From assembly GCA_016748015.1 (NCBI GenBank), contig JAAOMT010000597.1, positions 324,351-388,350 of the forward strand: a DNA stretch of 64,000 bases. The letters run 5' to 3'. The position numbers were made by a program, and so were the translations under genes. Shown one piece after another: positions 25,399-38,144 of the stretch (positions within the stretch are counted from its first letter, which is position 1; each line of letters opens with the position of its first letter). Below the pieces are notes generated by a model. That model worked only from the letters and a program-made list of their open reading frames with translations, searched no databases and had not been told where the DNA came from. The DNA comes from Geosiphon pyriformis. Taxonomy: Eukaryota; Glomeromycota; Glomeromycetes; Archaeosporales; Geosiphonaceae.

Positions 25399-26108
25399 TG
25401 TATTAGCCACTAATGTCATATAATTAGTCACCCTATTTTTAGATAATAATTATTGATTTAATTATTAGCCTGATTATTGACTTAATCAATAATCTAACTA
25501 TTGATTTAATCATTAATTTAATTAATAATTTGATTGTTAACCGAATTAATAACTTAGTTATTAACTACTTTAATAATTATATAAGCAATAAATTTCTCAG
25601 TTATAGAAAAATATATAAGAATATATATAAAAAATTAAAAAAACAAAAAAATATTTATTAATTCAATTTTTTTTTTATTGTTTGTTTTTTTTTTATTTTT
25701 TTTTATTTTTAAGTATCTAAACATTTTAGAATAAAAAATTATTTATTGACATTTACTTATTTTTTTTTGATCTGTATAATTGTAGCATTTAAAAATTATT
25801 GTATAAAAACATAACTAAAAAGCACATTTAATATCTAATATTAAATTCTAAAAATATTAACATAAGATATAGAATTATATCAGTGTGTTATTATTTGTTA
25901 ATAGTATAAACTATCTTTTTACTTTTAAATTTTTTAGTTATCTTTTGGAAAAATTAGCAATTAAGATATTTTATAAGACTAATTTTACAAATTAAATCTA
26001 TATTTATTCAATTTGCTTCTTAAAGTTGAATTCTTTTTGATTAATTCTATCATTCTATAAATTTGTTTTTTTTTGCTATTTATTAACTTATTACTCCAAC
26101 TTATAATA
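25399..26108 (+). repeat. 5' LTR, family 1 copy 1
   Basis: Begins TGTATTAGCCACTAATGTCA and ends CTTATAATA, matching TGTATTAGCCACTGATGTCA...CTGTAACA of the LTR at 40438. It contains an array of ATTGATTTAATTATTxx-type units (25450-25560) and the conserved CTATATAAG-like ATTATATAAGC box near 25575. It is more AT-decayed than its partner. The decayed primer-binding site follows at about 26115. Confidence 0.85.
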
Positions 26109-28698
26109 TAAAAGTAATATTCCTTGTAAGGTTGTCAAAAACTATTTGTTTTTTATTATATAAGTAATTATTTATATCTGCCACAATAATTAAAAAATAC
26201 TTTAAAACACACAACAAAAATAACTTAAATTTTATTGTACTTAATTCTCTGCTTTTTTGTTTAATTGCTTTTTTATTAAAAAACAACTAATAAACAATTT
26301 CAAAACTTTTGGAACTGGTTTTTAAATAAGCATTCAACTAAATCTATACAGTATATACAACTTATTTCTTTGATCAAGCTTACTTTAAAAACAATTTTAA
26401 AAAAAGAAACAACAATATTAATTAGCTTTTATATTTAACAATTTTTAAACAACAGTTTCTTAACTTTAAATATCTGAATTATTAAATTCATATTTGGATT
26501 GTTGTTTATTAGTTAGTTGAAACTCATTTTAAAACAAAAAAAAAGTTACCAAACTGCTTTTGTTTTGATCTTTTCTTAAGTAAATTAGATTATTTTACAA
26601 AACAGCTACTCCTAAATCAATAATTGTTAATTTTATATAAGTAAATATTTTAACTGTTTTTTAAGATATTCAAACTGTTTTATGGCAAAAAAACAACATT
26701 GCATTATTTTTATTTAAAGATAACACATAAAATTCAATTGAATAGTTAAATAATTTTAAAAGAGCAATTACTATTAACTAATATGATGCTAAATACAAAT
26801 TCCAAATTATTAATGACTACTTTCAAGACTTTTTTGTTATTTAATTCTTACAAAAAACCAATGCTAATGCTTATCAAAGAATTATTAGATAAATATCAAC
26901 AAATATTAAAAAAAATATCTTTTTTACTGTCTAGTTTAAAAACAAATTCAAAATTTCTATCTTAATTTCCAAATAGTATATAAAATTAGAAAAAAAAATT
27001 TAAGGCCTTAGTAAAATTGTAACTGAATATGCCAAAATAATTAAAAAGCTTATCAAATAAGTAAACTTTAAAAAAAACTAAACAGAAAAACAAAAGATTT
27101 ATTTCTTTATAAAAGAATTAAAAACTGACTTATCTTATGCTCTTTGGTCTTTTTGGCTCTAAAAAATAATCTAACCATAAATATAATCATTAAATTTGCA
27201 CAAAAAATTAAAGATAACCAAAAAATGCACCTAAGATTTACTTTATTAGTTTTTGCTCTTGTTTTTATTTTGGTTCTTGTTCTTTAAATAATTGCTACTT
27301 TTTTTGCTGTTTAAACTCAAGATCTTAATAAATAATTAATAGATAAACTTACAGTCAATCTTGTTTGGTTACTAGAATTTATAGTCTAAGCAATCAAAAA
27401 AATTTAACAATCCCAAAAAATTAGATTTAAATACTATTTTAATCAGTCTTAGCAGTTTTTTTATCAAAGACAACAAAATTGTAATCTATTTGTGTACTAT
27501 TATTGCAAATTAACTGGATATTTTACCAAAAATTACAACAATTTTTCTTTGCTTTTTCCAGCTTTTAGAAATAATAATAACCAAAATAATAGATTTATTA
27601 ACAATAATATTTCTAATTAAAGATCTAATTATATTAACATTAATTTTTTTGAAGAGAATTCTTTAGTAAAAGTTATTATTTATTAGTTTTTAAACTAATA
27701 AGTACATTTTTAAAGAATAAGAATACAAGCCAACTGGAAAAAAATTTTTTTTACATTTTTAACTTAACTAATAATGATTATAATATTAATGAACTGGCTA
27801 TTAATCTCTTTAAATTCACAAAAAAAAAAGCCAAAATTGATTTCATTTTAAATCTTAACAAAGTCTTAATTTTTACTATTGATAATAATGAGCCCCCAAA
27901 AACTAAAGTTTTTAAAAATTCTTCAAAGTTAGAACTCTCAAAAATAGTGCAAAAATTTGGTTTTTATTCTATTGTTAAAAATTTTATAAAAACCTTAGTA
28001 CACATTATTTTTAACCAATTAATGATTTATCTACAGTTCAAAAAAAATCTTCACAAATTTTGATTTAAAAAAAAAACATTAAAAACCAATAAGCATTTTT
28101 ATTAAGCTGAATTTACTAATAATAATATTATTAATTTTTTGATTTACAAAGCTTAAGTGGCTAATTATTTTATTGATTTAATTTTAAACAGTAGATTATC
28201 TGTTAGTGTTATTATTAAACACTTCTTTAAAGCAATTGAAAAAAAATTAATAAACCTTTAACTTGGTCTGTAACCAATATACATGATAATAAAAAAAAAA
28301 GTCTTGGCATAACCAAAGCTGTTCTTATCTGTATTAATGACATTAATATTGAAACTGATATGGAAGTTTTTGAAGCAAAAAAATACACTATCATTGTTGA
28401 CAATCAATGGCTCAAAAAAACAAAAGTTTTACTTAATTAAAAACTTTGTAAACTAATTATTAAATATAGTAAAAAGTTTATTGTGGTTAAATGTTATTAT
28501 TAGATTACTTTTCTAGTATTTAAGCAGAACCAAAAAAAAACAATCAGATAATAAAAATAGTAATAAAAAAACAAATAAAAAAAACAAGAAGAAACTACTG
28601 AATTTATCTATACTATTATTATTAGCAATAACAAACTACTAGATAATATTAAAACTAACAAAGAAAAAATTATTGTAAATAGCAAGCTGATTTGCTAA
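26109..28698 (+). pseudogene. Family 1 gag and protease, AT-decayed
   Basis: Homologous to 61430-63490. The knuckle that reads CYHCGLTGHFSKDCNN in copy 2 reads YYYCKLTGYFTKNYNN here (about 27496-27543), so its second and last Cys-coding TGC/TGT-type codons and the His are lost by transitions. The protease region lies at 28150-28300. No useful open frame remains. Confidence 0.8.
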
Positions 28699-29530
28699 TG
28701 TTACAGGTGATTATTTGGGGTTTCAAAGCAAATAACAAATCTGTAACTTGGTATTCAATAGCTAATTTGGTTGATGATATTTGAAGGTTGTTTATATTTG
28801 AAGGTTTTGGTTAAGTTTTTTGTATAATGAATAGAGATTTGATGGTGTGTAATTCTTTTTTGATAAGTTTCCCAATTTTTTTCTCAGCTTAGTGGCTGGT
28901 TTTATTCTGGTAGTTATGTCTTTCTGGTAAACTATCCATTAATATATGTATAATGTTTATACTTATTTTTGGGTCTTTTACCAGACTATCTGTGACATCA
29001 ATAATTCAGTGCTTAATTTTTAATCAATTAGTAAACAACCAAAAAAAAAAAAATAATAAAAAATAAAAAAAAATAAAAAAATAAAAAAAAGAAAATAAAA
29101 AATAAGTGTCCTATCAATAGCCATGCTTAAAAGCTATTGTGCCAGCAGATTAAGTAGTGGATAATAACATGAATTTAAGAATAATAGATAATTTCATTAA
29201 TATGGAAGCAATTTCACTTCAAGTTATAGTATTTTATCTTTTGTAGAAAAGATATTTAATAATTATAACTTGCAAGTCTAATTGACTCTGGGAGTTTAAT
29301 TAACTCTAAGTCTTCTTGACTAATTTTCTAGTTTTTGATATTATTGCTATATATACATAAATTTCATTGTACAAAATTTCTTAAATTCCTTAATTCTCTA
29401 GCCAGGAATCCTGTAATTCTGAAATCCTGCAATTTTTCTGAAAAAAATCCTGGAATTCTACTTTTACTACATCTATTTTGATTGGCTAATTTATGTATTA
29501 ATATTTAATTTTTATATTCTATAAGTAACA
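28699..29530 (-). repeat. Solo LTR of family 2 inside family 1
   Basis: Complete LTR TGTTACAGGTGATTATTTGG...TATAAGTAACA, 832 bp, with no internal region. The flanks are CTAA (28695-28698) and CTGG (29531-29534), which fit a 4-bp duplication of CTGG with G-to-A changes on the left side. The host reads GATTTGCTAA / CTGGCTTTACTATT, and intact copy 2 has GATCTGCTGGTTTTATT at about 63500. It is less AT-decayed than its host. It has the GGAATTCC-type cassette at 29375-29460 and a TATATATA box at 29350. It formed by LTR-LTR recombination. Confidence 0.9.
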
Positions 29531-29882
29531 CTGGCTTTACTATTCTTAGAAAAACTTTTAATAAAAAGTTTAACAAAAAAGTTAAATATAGTTATTAGTA
29601 ATATAATTTTTATATTCAGTGCTAATATAATAAATTATTGTATTTTTTTAGTAATAAATATAAATTTATTACAAAAATTGAGAACTAATTAGCTTAATAT
29701 TAAAAAAAAAGATAAAAAAAGTGCAAAAGTCTTTTGAAAATAAACTGTAGAACAAAAAAAAATTTTTCTAAAGAAAAAAAACCTAATATTAAAAACTTAT
29801 TGGCTAAAAACATCTAATTATATTAAAAAAATAATACTTCTAAATATACTTATATAATACAATAAAAAAAAACTTCTTTTTT
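29531..29882 (+). pseudogene. Family 1 protease-RT linker, continuation
   Basis: Continues the family 1 element beyond the solo LTR. It aligns with 63505-63890 of copy 2, including the linker before RT. Copy 2 has a Cys cluster here (CVKCWCNKPLYSFSNECKSC); in this copy the Cys codons are mostly lost. The region ends at the LINE insertion point. Confidence 0.75.
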
Positions 29883-29922
29883 TCATTCATCCCAAATTTC
29901 CAAAAAAGAGCCAAAATATTTT

Positions 29923-31815
29923 TTGAAAGAAGTTTTTCTGTTTTTTATCATTCAGTATGCTAATTCCAAACTGTTTGTGCTTGATTACGAGACCACCATT
30001 GGCTCTAGTATTGTGGTTCTAAACAGGTCTGTTATGGAGTCTAGCTTTAATATTAGTGTCAAGTCTGCTAAGTCCAGAAAGAAAAGAAGAGGTAATACTT
30101 TGGAGGATAATATTGGTAATAAAAAATTTGCTGCTGCTAAGGTGTCAAGTGGTCATTTTTGGAGTTTAGAAGCTGGTAATACTACTGAATCTAATAGTGT
30201 GAATATGGAGGAGGAATGTCTGGTTGAGAAAACCAGCTTTGATCATAGGGATAGTGGAGTTTTTGCTAAAGAGGACTTAGAGCAAACACTCAAAAGTTCG
30301 AATATTCTTACTAAAAGGACACTTGGAAAACCACTGGAAAAAATTAACTTCTTAGATAATGATATTGATAATATACTTTTGGACAAACCTGTGGTTTTTT
30401 CTCCTTCTTTGAAGAACTTGGTCAATATTTCTGTCAGGAAGTCTTTCACTTTGGACATCAGCTTGGATAATATTGTTAGGAAATCTGCTCAAAAAAAACT
30501 TGTGGTTGTCAGAAAATTGTTTTCAAGAATCAATGGTTTTGGGAGAGCCTTTACCCCCTCAAAATTTGCTAAGATTGTCAGAGCGACGTTTACTTCCAAA
30601 TTGAGTTTGGTGCAGACATCTAAAAAGGCTAAAGAGACGAAAATCTTGGTAAACTCTGATTTCAGAAAACCATCTGGGCATTTAGATTGGGCTGTAGTAT
30701 TGAAGAAAATTCCAATTGGTACTTCAACTGAGACTGTACATGCTGCACTATCCGAGTTTGGCATTATTAAGTCAATCAAGATGCAATTGGTGAGGCTATG
30801 GCAAAAAGCTGTGGTTGAATTTGAGCAGGTTGAGCATGCTGATTTGGTTGCAGTATACTGGTCTATCCTGATCAGAAAGAATGCTGTGTGCATTGCTAGA
30901 TCTGATGTAAACAAAGAATTGTGGGATGCACGAGATGTTTACAAGGCTTTTTTGTATACTCTTCTAGTGGGAACCAATATACATGATATTTGGGATTATG
31001 TTGCTTTAGTGGATGGAAAAACTTGTGTAATTGACCATCATCCAGTTTCTTATGTCTGAGCCAGATGTGCTACTGTCTGTTTTAATTCTGCTGAATTATT
31101 GAATGCTGTTATAGAAACCACACCTGTACTAAAGGGGGCTAATCTGCACTGGTCTCGTTTTGTTTCAGCCAAGTGTGCTGGGTGTAGGAAATTAGGCCAT
31201 ACATCATTGTTTTGCCCTATTAGTGGGAAAAAGAATGTTCTTTTTGGTGTTTCTTTACATAAAATCCTTTCAGACTTAGATAAAAGTAGACTGGCTGCCA
31301 TTTATGCTAAGCATTTGGCTCCAGTTGCTCGTCCTGTTTCTTTTGGTAATGTCTTGTGGGTGCAAATTGCTGATGGGTCTTCTTTCCTTTCTTTTTTTGT
31401 TTGGAATGTTTTGTTGAAAGCTGGCTCTTTTTCGGAGATAAAGTCTACCCTGCTAGTGTCTTTGGAGTTGAATAATAGGTTTGCTGCTCTTGAGTGCAGT
31501 CTTGCCAGCCTTGCAGAACATGTTGACATGCTGGCTAAGAGGTTGGAAACACCTGAGCCAACAGTTTCCCAGCTTAGCCCTAGACGTCAGCCGTTGGTGA
31601 CCCCTTTATCACAGAATCAAGGGGTGGATATAGTGATGAGCGAGGGTTCAGGTGTGGCCACTGGTGGTGAGACTGTTGCAGGAGTGGTGGTTTTTAATCC
31701 TGCAGTTATCTCAAAAATGGAGGAAACTTTGAACAGTCTTTCACTCATGATTATGAACCTTTCGGCTAAATTAGACAATGCTGGTTCAGTTTGTACCCCT
31801 TTTCTTTTTCAATGA
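29923..31815 (+). pseudogene. LINE ORF1, RRM and CCHC zinc knuckle, one premature stop
   Basis: One frame runs 29923-31815 with a single internal TGA at 31057-31059 (about 630 codons). ORF1 proteins bind the LINE RNA. The N-terminal third is Lys/Ser-rich. An RRM-like domain spans about codons 245-325 (LDWAVVLKKIPIGTST, HAALSEFGIIKSIKMQL, WQKAVVEFEQVEHADLVAVY). A single zinc knuckle CAGCRKLGHTSLFC (CX2CX4HX4C) follows the stop at about 31168. The C-terminal part has an Ala/Val/Leu-rich coiled-coil-like region. The stop TGA at 31813-31815 overlaps the ATG of ORF2. Confidence 0.85.
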
Positions 31816-34800
31816 GTGATATGATCTGGAGAGTTGCAATTTGTAACATTAGAGAAATGAACAATCCTGCAAAACAGGATGACATTATTTGTTGGCATAA
31901 AGAAAAGAACAATTTAGTTTCTATCTTTACAGAATCAAAGTTAAAAAAAAAAGTTCACTCCTGGATTGTCAACAAATTTGATGGTATGTGGGTGTTTACC
32001 TCTGGTTTAGAATTTGGTAATCTAGGTGCTGGTGTTGTAATTGTCATAAACTTTTCTTTGGCAAGACATATGTGCAAGATTTCAGAAGTGCCTGGTCAGC
32101 TCTTGTCTATTAAGTTGCTTTTCAGAAACAAACTTTTAGTGTTAATTTTGGGGCTTTATGCTGGTGCCTCTTTGGTAGCTCAGTTTTTTTAGGCTAGCAA
32201 TATCAATTTTCTTATTGCAAAGACTGTTAATGAATCTTCTTTTGTTATTCTCGAAGGAGATTTTAATAAGGATGGTTCTCGTAAATGTGCAAGCTTCAAG
32301 AAATGCTTGGATTTTGATTTAGTCAATGCCTTGGGTGGGAGCTCTAGTGAGAAATTACCAACTTGGTCTAATTTTTGGGGCGTGGTTAAGACAATTAATT
32401 ATATGCTCATTTCTTCAAACTTGGTCAATGCAGTAGTAAGTTGTGGTGTGTTTGGAGTTGAGGATTATTTTGATATTGATCATCAGGCAGTTTCAGTGTT
32501 GGTAGGTTTGGGTGGTCTGCTCAATGTTTGATTAAATTTTATTTGCAAGCAGACAAATAAGGATCGTTGGAAATACAATTGCAAAGATGCAAGTGCTATT
32601 AAGTGGACCAAGTTTAAGGATAATATAACAGCGAATTCAGCTATGTTTCATGATAAGTTTCTTGCAACCAAAATGCACTTGGATTTGGATGCAATGTGGG
32701 CTGCTCTCTGTAAAGTATTGTGTCTGTTGGCTGAAGCAATTTTTAAAAGGAAATGGTTCAAAAACTATGATCATGTTTTTGTTAGGGAGTTATCCAAGTT
32801 TCACAAACTGGAGCTTTTAGTGTCAAAGCTAATTAAGATGTCTCGCTTGGATTTTTTTGGAGAATTTATGTTTTTGCTTAATAAGTAGAAGAGTTTGGAT
32901 TCAGTTAATGCATCTGTGATAAAATCTCTTTTTTTGTCAGGTTCTCTCTTTAATGCCATTCGGTCAGTTTTGTTCAAGGTTAAAAAGTTATATTGCTCTT
33001 CCAAAATATCAGAAGTAGTACGTATTAGGAAATCTAGAATCAGATTAGTGATAGATAAGAGGATAGAAAATTTTGAATTAAACAAAGGTCATACTATTAG
33101 GAATGTACTAGAACATCCCTTTTACAAAGTGACTTTAGACCATTTGGTTGTGGATGATGAATTGGTTTTGGAACCTAATCTTGTTAGAACTAAGATAAAT
33201 GTGATCATGGAAGAATGGACTAGGAAGCATAACATGGTTTCTGGTGTCCTTGATGTGTGGTGTCACCAATATTAGTCTTTGGAATATGTTTTTGATGAAG
33301 CTTTCTCTGGTGTGATGTGCTCAATTGACTTTAATAAGATGTCCGATGTTATTTCAATTCTGCTCAATAAGAAAGCAGCTGGTCTCTCTGGTATATCAAA
33401 TGAGTTATGGAAGCATTGTAACAGATCAGTTTTGGATATGCTGTTGGTTCTTTTGAATTCTTGTTTGAACTGTAAATCTGTTCCCAGGCCTTGAAAGAAA
33501 GCTTGGGTATCGATGATTCCCAAACTATATAAGTGAGAAGGCATTCTCATGAACACCTATCCTATTGTGTTGATTAAAATGGCTTGTAAAATTCTTTTCA
33601 AGATTCTTTCAGACAGAATTTCTTCTGTATGCAGTAGATTTGATGTTCTCAAAAGGGATAATTTTTCTGTTTTAAAAGGTACGACCACACAGTTTCCTAT
33701 TTTTGCTATTAGATCAGTCATTGAGAATGCTTTGGAAAAGAACTGTGAACTGTGGCTGGTCTTGCAGGACATGCAAAAGACTTATGATTCTGTTGGCTGG
33801 GAACATCTGAGAGCGAGTTTAGTTAGAATAAAAATGTGTGACAGATTTATTCGGTTTTTTGGTAGCATCCACAATGGTCAGGCCAACAGAGTTATGATAG
33901 ATTTTGGGCTGACTGATGAGTATCAGGTGCATGATGGTTTAGACCAAGGTGAGGTGTTTTTGCCTCTTTTTTGGCACATATTTTATGATCCTCTTTTGTG
34001 TGAGGTCAAAAGACAAGAAAGTGTATATGAATACAGGTTGGACTCTTACTTTGTGACCAGGACTGGTTGCTTTGAATTTCGAGCTGGTTTGACTTCTTTT
34101 CTCGCTGCTGGTGCCTTTGTCAATGACACAATTTGGGTTGGTAGCAGCCAAGCCACTATGTAACATATTCTCAATATAGCTAGCAAATTTTTTTAGATCA
34201 ATGACATTTCGATCAATAATGATAAAATGGTGGCCATTCCCATTAATTGCAGAGTTTTTGACCCTTGTTTGCTGATCAGTAATTTGCCTATTTTAATAGC
34301 CAAGAAAAAAGAGTCTTATTAGTACCTGGGAATTTTTTTATTTACTGAGGGTTTGTCAAAGCCTAGCTTAACTAGAGCTCAATTAGATGTCCGGTTTTTT
34401 ACCAATCTTGTACTGAGAAAGACTATCTCTAACAAACAGTTCTTATATTTGGTGTTGGCAGTTCTTCATCCTATTGTTACTTATAGGACTCAGTTCAGTT
34501 TTGTTTCTCTCAATGTGTGTATGAAGTGGGACACTATAATTTGCAAGAGTTTAAAATCCAAATCTGGCTTGCTGTTTGACTTTCCCAATGATGCAATTCA
34601 CCACTTTTTTCTGTATAATTTGAAATCTTTTAAGCAGGTTCAGGCTGAAAGCAAGTCAGCTTCTATTGTCAGTTTTGCCAATTCTGTTGGTATCCTGGGC
34701 CATTTGTTTGCACATAGATTACATAACTTGCAAGTCTTCAGCTGGTGTCCTCATCACTCCTTGCTTTACCCTTTTTGTATTAATATCAATCCTTTGGATA

Positions 34801-36500
34801 ATTTTTTGGCTGGCATAGTTTGGATTTTTTTGGGGTGTGACCTATCCCTGGGTGGTCTTGTGACCAATGCTTTTTGTTTTCGAAATGAAACTCCTATGTT
34901 TGACATTCTTGGTGAGCCCACCTTTTATAAATGTGTTTCTTCACTTTAGTGTTATGGAATTGCCTTTGTTAAACAGCTTTGTAATCGTGCTGGTTCTGTT
35001 TTCAAATGGAAGACTTTCAAGTGGTGGAAGAGATTGAATTCTTGGGGCCCAATTTCTCATTGGTTTGATGTTTCTGTTTACTTTCTGAATGATTTTGAGC
35101 CATCTTCTGTTCGTAATCTTCTGTTGCCAGAAGTTGGTTTGCCTAGTGTTCTTGAGTCTTGTGAATTTAAAATTGTGTGTAGTCATCTGTTGGAGGTTGA
35201 TTCTGATCATCTTTTTTTGTTTATGGATGGTTCTCTGAGTGGGCTGGGTACTCTTGGTATGAAAGCTGCTGCTGCAGTTTTTTTTGAAGACATTAATTTG
35301 AGTTTAGGTGTGGAAGTGTCTGGATTGGTCTCTTCTACTATGGCAGAGTTGCAGGCCATAGCTTTGACTCTCGAGTGTGTTCCTTCTTCTTGCTCGATCA
35401 ACTTGTTTTCGAACAGCCAGGCTGCTTTGAATGCGTGCAAATCTGAATCAAGGTTGATTTGTCCAGATTTCAGGAATCAATGTTGGATTGAGCATTGCCA
35501 CATTGTTAATGTTATTCATCAGAAAAATTTGGATATTAATTGGGTTAAAGTTAAAGGTCACTCTGGTGTGTTGGGCAATGAACAGGCTGACGCTTTTGCT
35601 GGAGCTGCTGTGTTATCTAATATGCATCTTCCTCACATGATCAATGAATGTTTTCTTAAGGCTAGTGGTACTATAATGTTCGGTAATACTAGACATTTTG
35701 TTTGTAGTGTCTTCTGATCAGTTCACCATGCATGCTGGAAGGTTGGTTCTGGTTCCTGGGTCTTGGTAGATAGTCTGCATGCTAATGTTGATTGGTTTAA
35801 GTCTTCTTTGGTATGGCATCCAGACTTGCATTTGGCTGCTGGCTTTACTAGTGCTCATATTGCTGGTCTTCGGACATATTTTATGAAGGCATTACATCAT
35901 CATTTTCTAGTTGCTGTACATAAGTGTCTTTATAATAGAGGTTATCTCAGTGTGATATGTTTATTCTGTGGTAATGTTGAGATTTCAGACCATGTGTTTT
36001 CATGTCCATTTGATGCTGCTAGTTGCACTCAGTTGGTGGAAGTTTATGCATTTGTTTGGGAGGCATGTTTGTGGTTATCTCACTCCTCTTTATGTGTTTT
36101 GTGACTACTTTCTGATTGCATCTCTAATGTTGTTGTTGGTGTGGCTCTGTGTAAGGGCTTTGTTTTTAATGAATGGTATCATGAATCTGTTGCTGTTTTT
36201 AAAGATTCTAAGGTTGTAGCCTGGAATATTGTGGCCTTTGTGCATGAGTTTTGTCTTGCATTTTGTAATGATATTTGACTAGTGCATGCTAAACACCAGG
36301 CTGTTATGGAAAAGGGTGGCATGATCCTATGTAATAGTTCTGTTCTTGTCTTGATCTCTGGTCTTCTTTCAGTGCTTTTGGCCAGTGTAGTTAGGTTGTT
36401 GGGTATTGCAGATGCATTTGGTATGGGTTTTGGGTTTTGTAAGTCTTGTTTATTCTTTGCAGATATCAGTAATGTGGTTTCAGTACATATAAGTGCTTAG
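31812..36500 (+). pseudogene. LINE ORF2, APE endonuclease, reverse transcriptase and RNase H, 13 premature stops
   Basis: A single reading frame spans the whole ORF with no frameshift, but premature stops occur at 32190, 32529, 32886, 33273, 33492, 33534, 34161, 34194, 34320, 34947, 35715, 36102 and 36276; the natural stop is at 36498. In order: APE endonuclease (NIREMNN, TESKLK, LEGDFNKDGS), RT (NKKAAGLSGISNELWKH; LVLQDMQKTYDSVGWEHL; AFVNDTIWVGSSQ, where the usual DD reads ND), RNase H (LFMDGSLSGLG; MAELQAIALTLE; SNSQAAL, usual Asp now Asn; VKGHSGVLGNEQADA), and a C-terminal CLFCGNVEISDHVFSC zinc motif near 35955. It begins with ATG inside the ORF1 stop (ATGA). The element is not functional as it stands. 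Confidence 0.9.
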
Positions 36501-36612
36501 TATTATCCTAATTAGCCCGAATGGCTGGTCACATATAGAAAATACATGATTCACACCTAGTTTAGATTACTTGTATGATGTATTGTACTAGGCAGTGTTT
36601 GGACTTCACTCA

Positions 36613-36643
36613 TTAAATAAATAAATAAATAAATAAAAAAATA
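36613..36643 (+). repeat. (AAAT)n LINE tail
   Basis: Six or so AAAT units then A-run, directly after the conserved tail CTAGTTTAGATTACTTGTATG...GTGTTTGGACTTCACTCATT. This marks the 3' end of the LINE. Confidence 0.9.
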
Positions 36644-36649
36644 CCATAT

Positions 36650-37252
36650 ACTATTACCACCAAAAAAACCTATCTTATTTACCTAAAATCTTATTAATTC
36701 AATTATTACAATAATGAATTTATTAAAAAAAAAATAAACTAAATAAAAAATCTTGGATTTATACAAAAAACCAAGAACAAATAAGCTTTTTTAGTTATAA
36801 TAGTATTTAAGAAAGATAAAACTTTATACTTTTGTGTTGACTATTGCCAATTAAATATTATCATTAAAAAAAACATATATTTATTTTCTAAAATTAATAC
36901 AATATTAGACCAATTCAATAGTGCTGCTTTCTTTTTAACTATTGATCAAACTACTGGATTTTGGCAAGTAAAAATAAATTCAGAAAGAAAAAAAAAACTG
37001 TTTTTATTACCAAGTATAATATTTATGAATTTACAGTCATGTTTTTTGGTTTTATTAATGTTTTTTTATTTTTTAATGCCTAATAGACAAAGTATTCAAA
37101 TTAGTAAAAAAAACTTTGTTCTAGTTTACTTAAACAACATAATAGTATACTTAAAAACTTGAAACAAATATTTTGAACATTTGTAAAAAGTTTTTAATCT
37201 TCTCAAAAATGCTGGTGTTACCAGTAGAATTTTAGCTATTAATTAGCATGAA
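36650..37252 (+). pseudogene. Family 1 reverse transcriptase, N-terminal part, decayed
   Basis: Resumes family 1 after the LINE. Short RT stretches are readable: KDKTLYFCVDYCQLNIII, FFLTIDQTTGFWQVKINSE, KTVFITKYNIYEFTVMFFGF, then VLVYLNNIIVYLKT, where the YxDD active site reads YLNN. Stops and frame breaks are frequent. It is interrupted by the insert at about 37253. Confidence 0.85.
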
Positions 37253-38144
37253 ATTACCCTTATAATTCCTATAATTAATTAGTATATTAATATCATTTCA
37301 AATTATCATTTATTATTTAATCAATTATTACATATCACGATTCAATTAAAATAATCTAATTAGTATAACAGAAAGTAGGATGATCAAATTACACAATACT
37401 CTGAACTTTGTAACATTCTAAAATTCGCCGAAATTTATAAGAAATTCGCCGAAATTTACAGAAATTTGCCGAAATTATGAATAGTTCACCCAAATTAATC
37501 AATAGTTTGGCGAAATAACTTGTAGTTCATCAAAATGTATCTTTAGTTTGCCGAAATTTGAGCAAAGAGAAAAAGTGCAAGTTCATAGACTAGTACTACA
37601 ACAAGTTGTATAAAAGAAGAGCTTTTCTCTTCAAGAAAATGTATCTTACTTTAGATTTATTTCTTAGAAACATTCCTATACACACAAAAAGAAATAAATA
37701 TCAAATAATTCGAAAAACCAAATTCTTTAATTATTGCACTTGGAAAATCCCCAAAACCCAACTAACATTTTGAAATTGATTAGCTACCAATTTCAGTAAA
37801 CTGTTAGTGACTCCAGGCCTGGATAGAAAACGTTTCCCTTAACAGAATTCTATTTCTTTTACATTTCTTTTATTTTCTTGTATTTTCTTATTACAATTAT
37901 TAGGGTAGTCTACAGACGAGATTTCTGTAGAAAAGTTGACTTTCACAGCAAAGTAACTACACATTTTAGTAAGCTTCCAGACAAGCAATTCCTGGGAAAG
38001 AGTTGATGTTTACTACAATGTAACTACATAAAGTAACTGGCATGGAATTGGCCATTCCACTTATAAGCCCAGCAAATTCAAATTATAGAAGATAATTTGA
38101 AGATAAATTCAGTTATTAAGGGTTCAACTACTTCTAAAAAAAAA
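37253..38144. mobile_element. Unknown ~0.9-kb insertion in the RT gene, with GCCGAAATT repeats
   Basis: The RT frame is interrupted between ATTAGCATGAA and CGTGAATTTGCAACC. CATGAA (37247-37252) and CGTGAA (38145-38150) look like a 6-bp target duplication that differs by one transition. The insert is less AT-rich than its host, contains about seven degenerate copies of an ATTCGCCGAAATTTA-like unit (37418-37560), has no coding frame, and ends in CTTCTAAAAAAAAA. An A-run end would suit a SINE-like or truncated retroposon, but no tRNA-like head is evident. Family unknown. Confidence 0.55.

Larger units (their letters stand above)
29883..36643 (+). mobile_element. LINE (non-LTR retrotransposon) with ORF1, ORF2 and A-rich tetranucleotide tail
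   Basis: Composition changes sharply from AT-decayed to G/T-rich at about 29883 and back at about 36643. It encodes an RRM plus zinc-knuckle ORF1 and an ORF2 with APE endonuclease, RT and RNase H, and ends in an (AAAT)n tail. It is inserted in the protease-RT linker of family 1: the family 1 text stops near ATACTTATATAATACAAT and resumes at CCATATACTATTACCACC. The exact target duplication is obscured by decay. Confidence 0.88.
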
